From Paracamarosporium sp. OC-R06-R3 (lineage: Eukaryota; Ascomycota; Dothideomycetes; Pleosporales; Didymosphaeriaceae): a stretch of 64,000 nt of DNA. The stretch is from NCBI GenBank assembly GCA_019828545.1, contig JACVRA010000364.1, forward strand, positions 248,001 to 312,000. The letters are read 5' to 3'. The translations under genes were made by a program, and so were the position numbers. The notes beneath the pieces are model-generated. The model did no database searches. It was not told the origin of the DNA and saw nothing but the letters and a program-made list of their open reading frames with translations. Positions 22,948 to 33,314 of the stretch are shown in pieces (position 1 is the stretch's first letter; each line of letters opens with the position of its first letter).

Positions 22948-23883
22948 ATGGCTTCCACTGACTCTTTCCCTGTCGTTGTACACCGCGTTCCCTCAGAAAC
23001 TCCAAACCTCGTTGCATACGAGAGAACAGTCTCGCCGCAGAAGAATGCATTAGTATTCATCGGAGGCCTTACAGAAGGCCCTCACACCAATCCCGTCATT
23101 GACGTGATCGCACAAAGGTTGCACGGTTCTGCGTTCAGTGTGTGGGAAATGCGCATGCGAAGCTCATACACTGGTTTTGGATATTCTAGTCTTTCCAACG
23201 ATGTCCAAGACATATCCGCTCTGGTCGCGTATCTCCGTACGCTTGGCAAAGAGAAAGTTGTCCTCTGTGGAGCATCTACCGGTATGTAGCCTCGCTTTCG
23301 TGAGTTGAAACATGACTGCAGTGACTTACAGTATGCAGGGTGCCAAGGCTGTCTTGAATATACGTACCGTGACAAGCACAAGAGCATCCCTGTGGATGGT
23401 TACATCCTGCTGAATCCAGTCTCTGACAGACAAACCGCGGGTCTTTTGATGTCGTCGGAAGATTTGGAGAGAAGTCTCCAACACGCACAAGAAATGATCG
23501 CCGAGGGCAAACCTAACGACGCGATGCCGACGGCGCTAATGCCGTTTGTCTTCACATCACCCATTACAGCGTATAGATGGAATTCGCTCGCCGTAAAAGG
23601 CGGCGATGATGACTATTTCTCTTCAGACCTTGACGATGCTACTATCAACGCCAAGTTCGGTCGAGTTGACAGACCCATACTACTGCTTCCTGGGGAAGCT
23701 GACGAATTTGTTCCGCCCTTCATAAATAAAACGGAGCTGCTGAGTCGCTGGGTTCAGGCTTGTCCCAAGGGTACTGTGAGCAAGCTATCAGTCCTTGTTC
23801 CTGGGGCTGATCACACCATATCGAAGCCTGAGGCGCAAGACTGGGTCAGTGACTCGGTCCTGCAGTTTCTTGAGATTTTGTGA
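22948..23883 (+). CDS. Alpha/beta hydrolase, DUF1749 family
   Basis: Exons 22948-23281 and 23339-23883 encode 292 residues. The intron splits the nucleophile elbow; splicing restores GASTGCQGCLEY, where the DUF1749 family has GHSTGCQDC, with Ser as nucleophile. GEADEFVPP and GADHTIS supply the likely acid and His. ALVFIGGLTEG near residue 40 is the oxyanion-side strand of the fold. The family is widespread in fungi and plants; biochemical roles are poorly known, with some members suggested to act as esterases. No signal peptide is present, so the protein is probably cytosolic. A two-copy tandem repeat sits directly upstream. Confidence 0.9.
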
Positions 23884-24381
23884 TTGATGTCGGATGGATA
23901 AGAGATGCCCGTGGAGAAGGTCGGCCTAGAGCGGAAAGGTCGACAAATTTCTAGAATATATGTAAATAGGGAAGGAAGAACAATGTGTCACCTATAACCA
24001 CGCGCCTTTTGTTCCGATCGTTAACCTCGTTGTAGCGCTTGCAGTGGCTCGATATCGCATATGGAGGTTTTGACGCCCTCTTCAGAGCAGCAAATTCAAC
24101 TATGTTTCTGGTGGTCACACAAGTTCGTGTTGTGTGTGCTAAAGAATCTTACGCCACTCAAGAATCATCGGGGTATTATTGTGACACGTGCCATCATTAC
24201 GTAACCATGCATAGTATCTTTTTGTTTTCTCGCCGTTTACAAATCCAACGCAACATCTCGCCTCCACCACTATTGATGATACGTCTGAAGATATCCTCTT
24301 CAAGGCTTCAATCACCACACAGTGCTGCAATCTATCGGCTAATATGCTCTCTGGCAGCTACTAACATTTCGCAGCCACAAT
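23884..24381. other. Intergenic, promoter of phosphopantothenoylcysteine decarboxylase
   Basis: It separates two co-directional genes. The last 150 bases are CT- and CA-rich leader. No gene is seen. Confidence 0.4.
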
Positions 24382-25155
24382 ATGTCTGTCGTCATAGAGA
24401 ATCTCAAGCCGTTGAACCTGAAGCGGGTGGATAACTTCGATCCATACGCATTACCGCTTGAAGACGCAAAGTTGCATCTTCTACTATGCGCTACCGGATC
24501 AGTTGCCACTATCAAGATTCCAAATATGGTACAGGCGTTGTCGAAATACACGAACCTCTCAATTCGCTTGGTCTTTACCGAAGCCGCCAGAAAATTCCTC
24601 CAAGGCCAAAGCGCGGAGCAGCCGTCGATTGAAGAAATAGAAGCACTGCCGAATGTAGATGGCATATATTTCGATGAGGATGAGTGGAGCGAGCCATGGG
24701 TGCGTGGAAATAAGATACTACATATTGAACTACGGCGGTGGGCCGATGTTATGGTCGTTGCACCACTTAGTGCAGATACACTCGCAAAGATCACTCAAGG
24801 CTGGTCAGATAATCTGTTACTCTCTGTTGTGCGCGCGTGGGATACAACAGGCGAGCTGGATCCCGTGCGCGATCTTCAAGGCGTCAATAAACGCCTCAAT
24901 ATAAATGGACAGAAGAAAAAGATATTAGTTGCACCTTCCATGAATACAGCCATGTGGAAGCAGCCGATCACAAAAAAGCAGGTGGATATACTGGACGAAG
25001 AGTGGGGTGTGAAAAACGGCGGATGGTTCGAGGTGCTCCTGCCCATGGAGAAGCAGCTCGCATGCGGAGACGTAGGAGGAGGAGCTATGAAGGACTGGAG
25101 AGAGATCGTAGAGGTCATCGAAGATAGAATGGGCCTGAACAGTGGTTTTAATTGA
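24382..25155 (+). CDS. Phosphopantothenoylcysteine decarboxylase (coenzyme A synthesis, Hal3-like)
   Basis: A single exon encodes 257 residues. This is a flavoprotein of the HFCD family: LLLCATGSVATIKIP binds FMN, His114 in KILHIELRRWADV is the catalytic His, APSMNTAMW (184-192) matches the PAMNxxMW substrate motif, and QLACGDVGGGAM carries the catalytic Cys228. The enzyme decarboxylates 4'-phosphopantothenoylcysteine to 4'-phosphopantetheine in CoA synthesis. In yeasts the activity is shared by Hal3/Cab3-type heterotrimers, whereas this protein has both the His and the Cys and lacks the long acidic tail, so a self-sufficient homotrimer is likely. It is probably cytosolic. Confidence 0.93.
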   Translation: MSVVIENLKPLNLKRVDNFDPYALPLEDAKLHLLLCATGSVATIKIPNMVQALSKYTNLSIRLVFTEAARKFLQGQSAEQPSIEEIEALPNVDGIYFDEDEWSEPWVRGNKILHIELRRWADVMVVAPLSADTLAKITQGWSDNLLLSVVRAWDTTGELDPVRDLQGVNKRLNINGQKKKILVAPSMNTAMWKQPITKKQVDILDEEWGVKNGGWFEVLLPMEKQLACGDVGGGAMKDWREIVEVIEDRMGLNSGFN

Positions 25156-25857
25156 AGCACACGTCTACGCCACACAGAGGCAAAGCAGTGTGCTCTTGGT
25201 CGCGTCTTCACCCCAAGCTCGGGTTGCGTGCCATTATTGTCCGAACAACGGCCTGTATTCGACACTCTGCTTGTAGCGAAGAGATGACGCCGTTGCCAGT
25301 GGAGCGTTTCACCATGGACGGGCACACGTGGGGTTTGCTTGCCTCACGCGGAGCTCTAAGGAGGTCGAATACATAATGGGACCTCAAAAGCGAAATTCGT
25401 TCGATCACTATTGACCTTGTTAGAATTTTGTACTCTTCTCGCCATGTTCAAATTTCTAAGATGGCAAAAAGTTGTGGGTCAAAAGACGCGGACAATTTGG
25501 GGGCCAGGCCATACTCACGGCGAAACAGACCTTCACGGATCCTAAAAAGGCGCACAGGCTGCTGCTTACGATCTAAATTGAAGCTCGCAGTCGATGTCCA
25601 CAACACATCAACAGCTCGTCCGGTAAAGCGGTAGATTCGATTAGCTACCGTACATACTCGGGCGATTACGCCGCCAAAAGTTACATATATATCACGGATA
25701 TAAGGGACAAGGAACCGTACTATCAGCTGCTTTCGGCCATTGCGTTCGTTAAGTATTTAGTTGGTGCAGCTATACAGTTGCAACATTGGTCCTTCAGTCT
25801 CATTCTGTTTTACACTTATTTCCGTCCTTCCCATCTACAAATCTGTTTTTCCGATCA
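25156..25857. other. Start of gene-poor island
   Basis: No supported gene. Base composition becomes AT-richer from about 25600 onward, leading into the decayed coding region. Confidence 0.4.
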
Positions 25858-26940
25858 TCTTATTCTGGTCTGGATCAAGTACTCACCAAAATACACGAAT
25901 TGGGTGTCTTGTTCTTCCCAGATTTCTTGAGTTTAGGTGCCTGTGCGATCCGTGAGTTAGAATATCATATCACTATTCCCCGCTACAAGAAGCGCGCGAC
26001 TAAGATCCGGACGAGCTTCTGGAACCTCTGGGTGTAATTGATCCAACTTTCCACGAAGCAAATCGCGTTCTTGATTGAGTCGCTGAGAATTTTCGAAGAA
26101 GCTGCCCAGGCCTAAGGTTATGATCTAGAACGTATCGGAGTCACCATTTACGCACATAGGCGCTGGTTGATTCAGAGCCTTGTTTGCATCGCCGCTACAC
26201 CAACTTTCATATCCGTCTTCTCTTCCCTCTTTCATTGCCAAAATCACATCTATTCGTCCATCATGAATTGACGCTGGGAACAATTTTGACGTTGTTGATC
26301 ATTGACAGGTAGCAAAGATTGTATCAACCTGAATCTCAATTCTATGATCGACATCGTAGCTACGAAACTCCGAAATGGTTGGAAGGAGATGATGAATGGA
26401 CACCGTCTATGTCGCAAGCCCCTTCGCACTATAATCGCAATTACGAAGCACCCCTCCGGGACCGTTGAGATGGCTTTGCTGAAGTGAAAGAAGATTATCT
26501 TCCCAAGGGCCTACGAAATGCCTCCTTGAACATTGTGTACCCGAAGAAGGATATTGAAGCTACGGACCAATGCGGTAATTGATCCAACCTCGTAGCTCCT
26601 GGCGTCCACGGAGATCAATCTAGTTCAGCTCTTCGCACGTTATTGTATCGAATGCATCGTTTTGAACTACATGTTTTAGCAGATAGCACGCTTCTTTTTA
26701 CCTTTCATTTCTTTCTCGGACATGCCACCCTGGCTAAAATTCGAAATTCTGGAGGGTCAATATTATGTTGCCTCTCCCTAAGGACAATAGTACTTCTAGG
26801 GCCCCGAAGGTGAGGCTCGATCCACATCAGCGTATATTGCTAGTTTGGACATGTATCCTGCACTGATCGTTACGGAATAGCATGACTTGTTACATCATTA
26901 TACGAATAGAACGGGCCGTTAGGACTTGACGAAGAAGTTA
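25858..26940 (-). pseudogene. Decayed unknown gene with RIP-like stops
   Basis: One minus-strand frame between 26937 and 25858 reads like protein over about 360 codons but is broken by in-frame stops at 26890, 26827, 26734, 26698, 26620, 26560, 26407, 26299, 26125, 25957 and 25933. Sense runs of 50-58 codons lie between some of them, for example a helical, charged stretch just below 26125 that includes SQRLNQERDLLRGKLDQL. Each stop is TAG, TAA or TGA, obtainable from CAG, CAA or CGA by one C-to-T change, as repeat-induced point mutation would do. Random sequence of this composition would give about twice as many stops. I do not recognise the family. The extent is uncertain and introns may exist. 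Confidence 0.45.
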
Positions 26941-27452
26941 GCATTTGTATATCCTTCTAAATTACACTGCACAAAGCAACACCTATACCTTTCTTCACTT
27001 CATGTACGAAAGCGGCAGAACGGATGGAAGAACTGAAGAAACATACGCTGTGTACACCCCTGCAATGAAATCTGGACAATGTTGAAATATGGGTTATGAT
27101 CCAGTATGTCGCAGAGTACCCTAATGATCCTATAGGATTGGGCGTGGCATATGTTGCACCAGGTGTAAAAAAATTACATAGTCTGGTGAGGAGATATCGA
27201 TGTCAAGGCAGATGTAGTAGAAAACGGCAAGATAGCGGCCTAGTTGGGACTTGATCGAAGGTGATTATGATAGAGAATTGTTGTATTGGGGTAACAACAA
27301 GCTTGGAGACGGCCTTGCCTGTCTACAACATGCTTGGGTAGTGACTCTAACCGCATCCTCATTCTTCGCATTGCCCGAACATTTCACGACCCGCGAGTGT
27401 TCGCGAGCAGCCCAATAAGAGATTATAAACTACATAAGGAAAAGATTACCGG
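26941..27452. other. AT-rich intergenic, nothing supported
   Basis: It continues the gene-poor island. The minus-strand frame of the decayed gene degrades here into frequent stops. Confidence 0.4.
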
Positions 27453-27505
27453 TCCTAACCTAATCCTAACCCTAAACTCACCCTGATCCTAGCTAACTCT
27501 AACCC
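27453..27505 (+). repeat. Degenerate interstitial telomere-like tract
   Basis: Imperfect CCCTAA units (TCCTAA, CCTAA, TCCTAA, CCCTAA, then ACTCA, CCCTGA, TCCTAG, CTAA, CTCTAA) run for about 53 bases. Filamentous ascomycete telomeres are TTAGGG/CCCTAA. The tract is interstitial here, flanked on one side by the decayed gene island and on the other by an intact aldo/keto reductase gene. Confidence 0.7.
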
Positions 27506-27551
27506 TTTTAGTCTGCCTCTGATTGCTTATTGGTCTGTCCGTGAACACGCG

Positions 27552-27839
27552 CTATCTCGTCGAGGGACTGAGGAAGGATAGTATATGAGCATCACCAAAT
27601 GTAGGCTTGTCTATCATGCGAAGTGGCTTAGCGGTCCTTGAACGTTCTGGATTTAACACAGAGCTAAGTCCGTATCGGATATATCTCCTGGGTAATTCCG
27701 TAGGTGGCTCCACCATCCAGAGCGTACGTAGGAAGACGTCATTCAACCTCCAGCTACACTTCTTTATGATTCGTGCTATTATCTCCGAGACAACCTCGAC
27801 TCTACATGTGAGCTGAACTTCTGGGAGGATTCCGGTCAT
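27552..27839 (-). CDS. Doubtful small frame, 95 aa
   Basis: An ATG-started frame of 95 codons with an even amino-acid mix (for example LPRRYIRYGLSSVLNPERSR). A plus-strand frame overlaps it. I do not recognise it. It could be a gene fragment belonging to the decayed island, or chance. It overlaps the region upstream of the aldo/keto reductase promoter. Confidence 0.2.
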   Translation of the reverse strand: MTGILPEVQLTCRVEVVSEIIARIIKKCSWRLNDVFLRTLWMVEPPTELPRRYIRYGLSSVLNPERSRTAKPLRMIDKPTFGDAHILSFLSPSTR

Positions 27840-27895
27840 ACAACGAATCTTTCATCCGGCGATATTCAAACACTTCCGTATAAGGCTTTCAATGA

Positions 27896-27903
27896 TATAA
27901 AAA
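27896..27903 (+). promoter_or_regulatory. TATA box of aldo/keto reductase gene
   Basis: TATAAAAA ends 92 bases before the start codon and is followed by a CA/CT-rich leader, a usual spacing for a fungal TATA-type promoter. Confidence 0.5.
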
Positions 27904-27995
27904 GGTCTATCAATCTCCGCCACATCCTGACAGTCGCACAATTTTATTAGCACCTAGACCTACAGAACTTCTTCAATACTTTTACACTTTATACC

Positions 27996-29015
27996 ATGTC
28001 CCTTCCAACAGCTCCTCTGGGCAAGAATGGACCCCAGGTCAACCGCCTTGGGTTCGGTCTTATGGGCCTCTCCGTCTTCTACGGCAAACCCAAACCCGAC
28101 TCCGAACGTCTCGCACTCCTCGACGCTGCCTATGAAATGGGTGAGCGTTTCTGGGACACCTCAGACTTTTATGGGGACAACGAGGACCTACTAGGCAAAT
28201 GGTTCAAGGCCAACCCAGAGAAGCGCGAACACATCTTCCTCGCTACTAAATTCGGCGGTCGGAAGATGGACGATGGATCCAGCCGGATGGATTCAACACC
28301 AGAATGGGCCAAGCAAGCTTGTCACAAGAGCCTGGAAAGGCTGGGTCTCCCTAGCGTGGATTTGTACTATATACATCGTCTGGACAAAGTTACACCGATC
28401 GAGAAGACGGTTCAAGCGCTGGTAGAACTGAAGAATGAGGGCAAGTTCAAGTATCTGGGTATTAGCGAATGCAGCTCCACCTCACTCCGTCGTGCACACG
28501 CCGTGCACCCGATTACGGCTGTGCAAGTTGAATACAACCCATTTTCATTGGAAATTGAGTCAAAGCAGATCGACTTGCTCCACACGGCGCGCGAGCTTGG
28601 TGTTGCGATTGTTGCCTACTCCCCACTTAGCCGTGGGATGTTCACAGGCGCTTACAAGTCTCCTGATGATTTTGAAGAAGGCGACTTTCGCAAACAAGCA
28701 CCGCGCTTCTCCAAAGAGAATTTTCCAAAGAATTTGAAACTTGTCGACCAGTTTCACGAGCTTGCGAAGAAGAAGGGTATTGCGACAGGACAGTTGGTGC
28801 TCGCTTGGCTACTTGCGCAGGGTGAGGACATCTTCCCAATTCCAGGCACGCAGAGGCTGGAGAGATTGAAAGAGAATGTGGGTGCGTTAGATGTCAACTT
28901 AAGTACAGAGGAAGAGCAGGAGATCAGAAAAGCAGTCGATGCTGCGGAACCTAGTGGCAGCAGATATGGGGAAGCGTCTATCGCTTATGCGTATGCAGAC
29001 ACGCCGCCGTTGTAA
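27996..29015 (+). CDS. Aldo/keto reductase (yakc/AKR13-like)
   Basis: A single exon encodes 339 residues. The catalytic tetrad is visible: Asp54 and Tyr59 in FWDTSDFYG, Lys85 in LATKFGG, and His127 in YYIHRLD. GISECSSTSLRRAH, QVEYNPFSLEIE and AYSPLSRGMFTG are typical of the (alpha/beta)8 AKR family, and IPGTQRLERLKEN near the C-terminus binds the NADP(H) phosphate. It reduces aldehydes or ketones with NADPH, with broad specificity in related fungal enzymes. The TATA-type promoter fits an inducible gene. It is the first intact gene after the degenerate island. Confidence 0.95.
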   Translation: MSLPTAPLGKNGPQVNRLGFGLMGLSVFYGKPKPDSERLALLDAAYEMGERFWDTSDFYGDNEDLLGKWFKANPEKREHIFLATKFGGRKMDDGSSRMDSTPEWAKQACHKSLERLGLPSVDLYYIHRLDKVTPIEKTVQALVELKNEGKFKYLGISECSSTSLRRAHAVHPITAVQVEYNPFSLEIESKQIDLLHTARELGVAIVAYSPLSRGMFTGAYKSPDDFEEGDFRKQAPRFSKENFPKNLKLVDQFHELAKKKGIATGQLVLAWLLAQGEDIFPIPGTQRLERLKENVGALDVNLSTEEEQEIRKAVDAAEPSGSRYGEASIAYAYADTPPL

Positions 29016-29435
29016 AGTAGTTCGCTGGAATCCATAGGGACTATGTAACAGCTACTAATGGCAAAGCGATATGAGCGCAACGTTGCCGCGCTTGCCAGAG
29101 CTGTGCGTGTATATGAGTGGAAGGTATTAGGCAAGCATCGGACGAGGCGAAGATACAAAGGTCTGCGTTCGCCTCTAGGCCGACAATCAAGTTTCTCCCA
29201 CATCACTGGTCTACCATGATCTGATATTGCACTTTTCGAAGTTGTTCATTGAAGCCCTGTCACCTTAACATATCTCATGACGCCGTCATATATATTCTCC
29301 CAGGTGATATGCCAGTATAACAGACAGTCGAGGCTTGTCTGCCCCAAGGTTGGGAATATGCATCGATCCGTCCGCTGATCCGTTTCGAAAACCCCGACAA
29401 AGGCAAATGGCGAAGGAAATATGAAGAGAAGGCGC
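29016..29435. other. Convergent intergenic region
   Basis: This holds the 3' flanks of the aldo/keto reductase and the ribosomal protein P1 gene; nothing else is seen. Confidence 0.45.
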
Positions 29436-29919
29436 TTAGTCGAAGAGACCGAAACCCATGTCCTCGTCGGACTCCTCCTTCTCTGTGACTTGTTAGTTCT
29501 GCCCATGGCTCCAGAAGTAATGCGACGTACCCTCTTCCTTCTCGGCAGCCTTCTCCTCTGCTGGTGCGTCACCGCCAGCAGCAGCGCCGGCACCGGCACC
29601 GGCAGCGGGGGCAGCACCACCGCCTGAGCCGACGTTCAGGAGCAGGTCCTTGACGTCCTTGCCCTCAAGAGCCTGTACCACATCAGAACCACTCCTTCTG
29701 CTATTTTGTGATTGTGCGCACCTTGGCGAACAGCGACGTCCATATGGGCTCGACATCTTCGATCTTGGCGGCCTTGATGAGGGACTGGAGCTTGTCGGCC
29801 TGCGCACATTAGCATCTCCAACCCAGCTGCGATTGCGCGGCAGCTCGTACAGTGATATCGACACCGTCATCGGCGAGGATGAGGGCCGCGTAGGAAGAAG
29901 CGAGCTCGGCGTTAGACAT
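29436..29919 (-). CDS. RPP1: 60S acidic ribosomal protein P1
   Basis: Four exons (29919-29851, 29799-29722, 29672-29531, 29482-29436) encode 111 residues. The N-terminal helical dimerisation domain ([19 protein letters not shown]) is followed by an Ala/Gly hinge and the universal acidic C-terminus [13 protein letters not shown], which recruits elongation factors and is also the target of ribosome-inactivating proteins. P1/P2 dimers form the lateral stalk with P0. Three introns in a gene this small are common for ribosomal protein genes of filamentous fungi. The final intron splits the acidic tail, and only the spliced form gives the conserved ending. Confidence 0.97.
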
Positions 29920-30216
29920 TGCGACTGAAGGTCGGTTGTTGTCGTGAGTGATGATGTGCCGGAACAAGGTGTTGGTTGCTGAGTATTATTTAGGTCGGCT
30001 TTGTGGAGGTTCGCTCGTGGCGTCGGCGAAAAGTTAAGCGAGACGCCGAGGTCACGTGAATCTGGCGGGGCGATCAACGTCACTCCCTTCCCCTCAAGCT
30101 GCATGCGACTTTCCGAAACGGTCCACCGTAACACTTAACAGCTGCTTCACCTATTGCGCCGTTCACTTTCTCTACGACATTACTGCAGATCCACCCCACC
30201 AACACCTGCAGCCAAC
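29920..30216. promoter_or_regulatory. Bidirectional promoter, RPP1 / UPF0662
   Basis: This 297-bp interval separates divergent start codons of two housekeeping-type genes. It contains GC-rich stretches and a CACGTGA-like E-box core (CACGTGAA, about 30053-30060). No TATA box is apparent. Confidence 0.45.
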
Positions 30217-32050
30217 ATGACCGACTCGCCCGCGCCGCGTATTCCGCTGGACCCGAAAGAGCAGCCCATCCTCGACAAACTGCTCGCCGTGCGGACAAAC
30301 CTGGAACTCCTGAAGCAGGACCGCTCCACCTATGTCAAGAGTCAGGACGTTATCAGTCTTTACGACCAAGTTATTGAACAGGTAGAGATTCTGAACCATA
30401 TCCGAACGACAAAGCGGCTCGAGCAGAACAGAGGTTGGTCTTGGTATGACAAAACTGTTGGGAGACCAGATGCTTACGAATTCCATTCATTTCAGTCGAC
30501 ACCGTGCTAGATGACTGCTTCCAGCTCGTATCGCTAGCTTATATGACGATCGGGAAGAACCATGAGGCTCCTGCAGTGTATGCACACCCTGATAGTCTTC
30601 CAAAGTTCTACCTTGATCACGTGCTTATTGTTGGATAGATACTCAGTCATATCAACAGTCAAGGTAAGCTTGTCGCGCATACCTTCAAGCCTCTGACAGG
30701 TCACTGGCGCCTATGTTTCTTTGCACCGAATTAGCACATCTCGAGACTTCCTGTATAATTGGTCAGCGTATTCAATGGGCGACGACCACCCTAGCCTACT
30801 GCTGCATCAAAGCTGAAGCAGTTCGGCTAACAGTCTTCAGCGTTTACTTGACCATCTTGATGAAGCTCACTTCTATTCCGCAAAAGATCTCGAGGCCATC
30901 GGCCAGATGCTGCAAAATGCTCGGCGCTACATGGACCGGGGAAAGGACACCTACACCCCCTCGTTATTAACCCTTCTTGAGGCACGAATTCAAGTCTGCG
31001 AAGAAACAATGGCTAGATTAGAATTGGCCCATTCTCACCTTACACCCGACCTAAGCCCGAAGTATGAAAAGCTTGTTTCCATCCTTAGGTCTCTCTGTGC
31101 ATGCAATACCAGGTCAAAAGTAAGCTATTGCGCTTGTTTGCTGTGGTAGTGTGCTTATTATATCCAGTTCCCCGAAGCCGAGGTCGATGATTTTCTTGTC
31201 CAGCTCAAAGAACTCCAAACAGAACTGCGACCCTACGGAATCCATGCCTTCTCCGAGGAATCTGAAACGAAGGAGGAGAAACTCACAGAAATGATGGAAA
31301 AGCTACAATTCACTAAGGAGCACCCGGAACCAGCTCCGGCAGCAAAGGACCTTATTGAGACACTCCTGCGACGCAACTTTCTGTGGACCAATCTGATGAA
31401 AGAGAGGAAAGCCCGAATTGCGCCAGCCTTCCAGGAAATGTACGATAAACTGTTGGGCATTCGGAACAAGTTAGAGAAACTCTCCCTGACCCAGGCTTGG
31501 TCCCTCCGCGAGACAGACCTGTGGAATTTCCAACGGCAGCTTGACAGAATCGATGAGGCACGAATCGATGGCAACTTTTTGGATGCGCTGGGTCGCCCAT
31601 CCGAATTGTACGAGCAAAGGACTTTGCTCTATTTGTTGCGCAAGAGTTATTCCTTGATATTCCAGCTGATAGTCTCGTCAGAGCCTGTTTCTGAAGCTCT
31701 TTTGCCCATCTACAACCAGCTCACAACGCTGCGCAAGTGTCTTGTGGAAGTGAAGAAGCTCGGAGGTGTTTCTTCTCCACGGGAGCTGTACCCTTATAGC
31801 ATGAAGGTTAGTCACAAGATTCGAAAAACACTCTTATGCTAATATTGAATAGCTGAACTCTATTGATAACATGCGTGTGGATGGGAAATTTGTGGTTGGC
31901 GATGACATCCCCGACGGACAAGGAAGCGTGACCCAACTCCTCGAGGAATGTTTTGAACTAGCATACGAGCTCCGCAACGATGCAGAAGACAGCAGCTCAG
32001 CAGAGCAGACTCCAGCGAGCGAGAGCGGGCCTGAAGGTGTAACTGCATGA
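30217..32050 (+). CDS. UPF0662 / DUF2408 family protein
   Basis: Six exons (30217-30433, 30496-30577, 30639-30663, 30841-31119, 31168-31806, 31853-32050) encode 479 residues. It matches the fungal UPF0662 (DUF2408) family: ILDKLLAVRTNLELLKQDRS at the N-terminus, DDCFQLVSLAYMTIGKN, a CACNTRSKF junction and WNFQRQLDRIDEARIDGNF in the middle, and a C-terminal acidic tail. It is all-helical and probably coiled-coil. Family members in yeasts are cytosolic or nuclear with unknown role. Exon 3 is only 25 nt, and the following intron (30664-30840, 177 nt) is long for this genome, so a further tiny exon inside it cannot be excluded. Confidence 0.88.
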
Positions 32051-32333
32051 ACGCATCCTAGAAGCGTGGCACATTAGGCGCAAGACAGCACCTGCCCACA
32101 CGTCTATGAGACCAAGGGTACTCTGGCGCTTTATGATGCCTTATGGGATGGTAAACAACAATCTTTACGCGGGACCGTCTCTACCAATGCATTATTATGG
32201 CGTAAACGTCACTTTGGGGGAAAGGTTGGAATGGTTCACGTTGCATCCTTTTTTTGTTTTTTTGTTGGGTGGCTCTTTGTTGGTAGACCGCTCTTCTTCA
32301 TCTTATCTTTTGTATCCATAGCTGATATAGCGT
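32051..32333. other. Convergent intergenic region
   Basis: T-rich 3' flanks of UPF0662 and the SET gene; nothing else is seen. Confidence 0.4.
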
Positions 32334-32976
32334 CTAGTCTAACTGTATCTGATTAAGTTGCTCCAACTCATCCTCTGGACGAGGTGGAGGTGGAACATCT
32401 GCATCTTTGAAAGTCAAATGATCCCCGTATGAAATGCCTGCATTATGTTAGCAGTGCGAGCCTCGGTTTTGTGTTTCTAAAGTCCTTACAGAGCTCGTCA
32501 CCTTCCCGGATATCTCGCAAGGCACGATATGTGATTACCTGGCGAGATAAATCGCGTTCCCAGACTACATTTTGCTCTTGTGAGGAATGGTTGAACATGG
32601 AACCAAGGCCAAATATAACTGCTTGAGCTTTCTGTTTGTTCCCATCAATATCCGTTATAGGCCAGTTGCTTAGGAGGCAGTTAGTGACTGAAAATCGCTC
32701 TGTTTCTTCTTCTTCTTCTTTGGCTATACTTACTAAGTATAATGATATAACGATGTATGCTCTATATGCTTCGTATTTTCTTCCAATCCAAGAACTAAAA
32801 CTGGACATGTATCTATTATAGTCTTGGCTGGTATATCCCTGGTTGCAAAAACGCCTCTCCCTGTAAGCTAGTCAGCATAGTGCTCAAATATGGTGGGAAC
32901 GAAAGCAACCCTTTGGTGTATCTGTGAGAATGACGAGGTCTGGACAGCGCTGCAGCGATATGCGTGATGAGTCCAT
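32334..32976 (-). CDS. Small SET-domain protein
   Basis: Four exons (32976-32910, 32860-32734, 32668-32490, 32437-32334) encode 158 residues. Splicing restores a compact SET domain: GRGVFATRDIPAKTII at the start, SLYHYTYNWP, the conserved GLGSMFNHSS (catalytic NHS, residues 91-93), and GDELCISYGD at the end. SET domains transfer methyl groups from S-adenosylmethionine to lysines; short stand-alone fungal ones are mostly uncharacterised and may methylate non-histone proteins. No pre-SET or post-SET cysteine clusters are present. The first donor (GTTGCT) is weak but needed to join KG-RGVFAT. It ends tail-to-tail with UPF0662. Confidence 0.9.
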
Positions 32977-33314
32977 TTTGAGCTGAATTTAAGCTAACGA
33001 AAAGGAATGTGAAGAGTCAAGAAGAGTAGGATATGTCGAGTGGAAGAATTACTGTTCAGATGAAAAGAGCATTTTCGACCAAGCCGCGGATGCAGGGCTT
33101 AGTGGCGGGGATCGCAGGCGAACCAAGGATCCACAGCACCAGACTCAGGCAAGCAGGGGTCTGAGTGCTTAGGATGACCTCACCTAAAACCGTGTTCTCG
33201 ACGCCCCGACGCAAGCCAACCTAACCTCTAGACTTACGGATCGTAATCGCCTGGTCGTCATGCGCTGAACAGCCCGACCACAGTCCGCCTGTCTCGCGTA
33301 GGTTTACGTGCGCG
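32977..33314. promoter_or_regulatory. Bidirectional promoter, SET gene / TRAPPC13
   Basis: This 338-bp interval separates divergent starts. It is GC-rich towards TRAPPC13. No gene is seen. Confidence 0.4.

Noticed and set aside
26302..26487. 61-codon plus frame in the AT-rich island
   Set aside because: It is antisense to the more protein-like decayed minus-strand frame.
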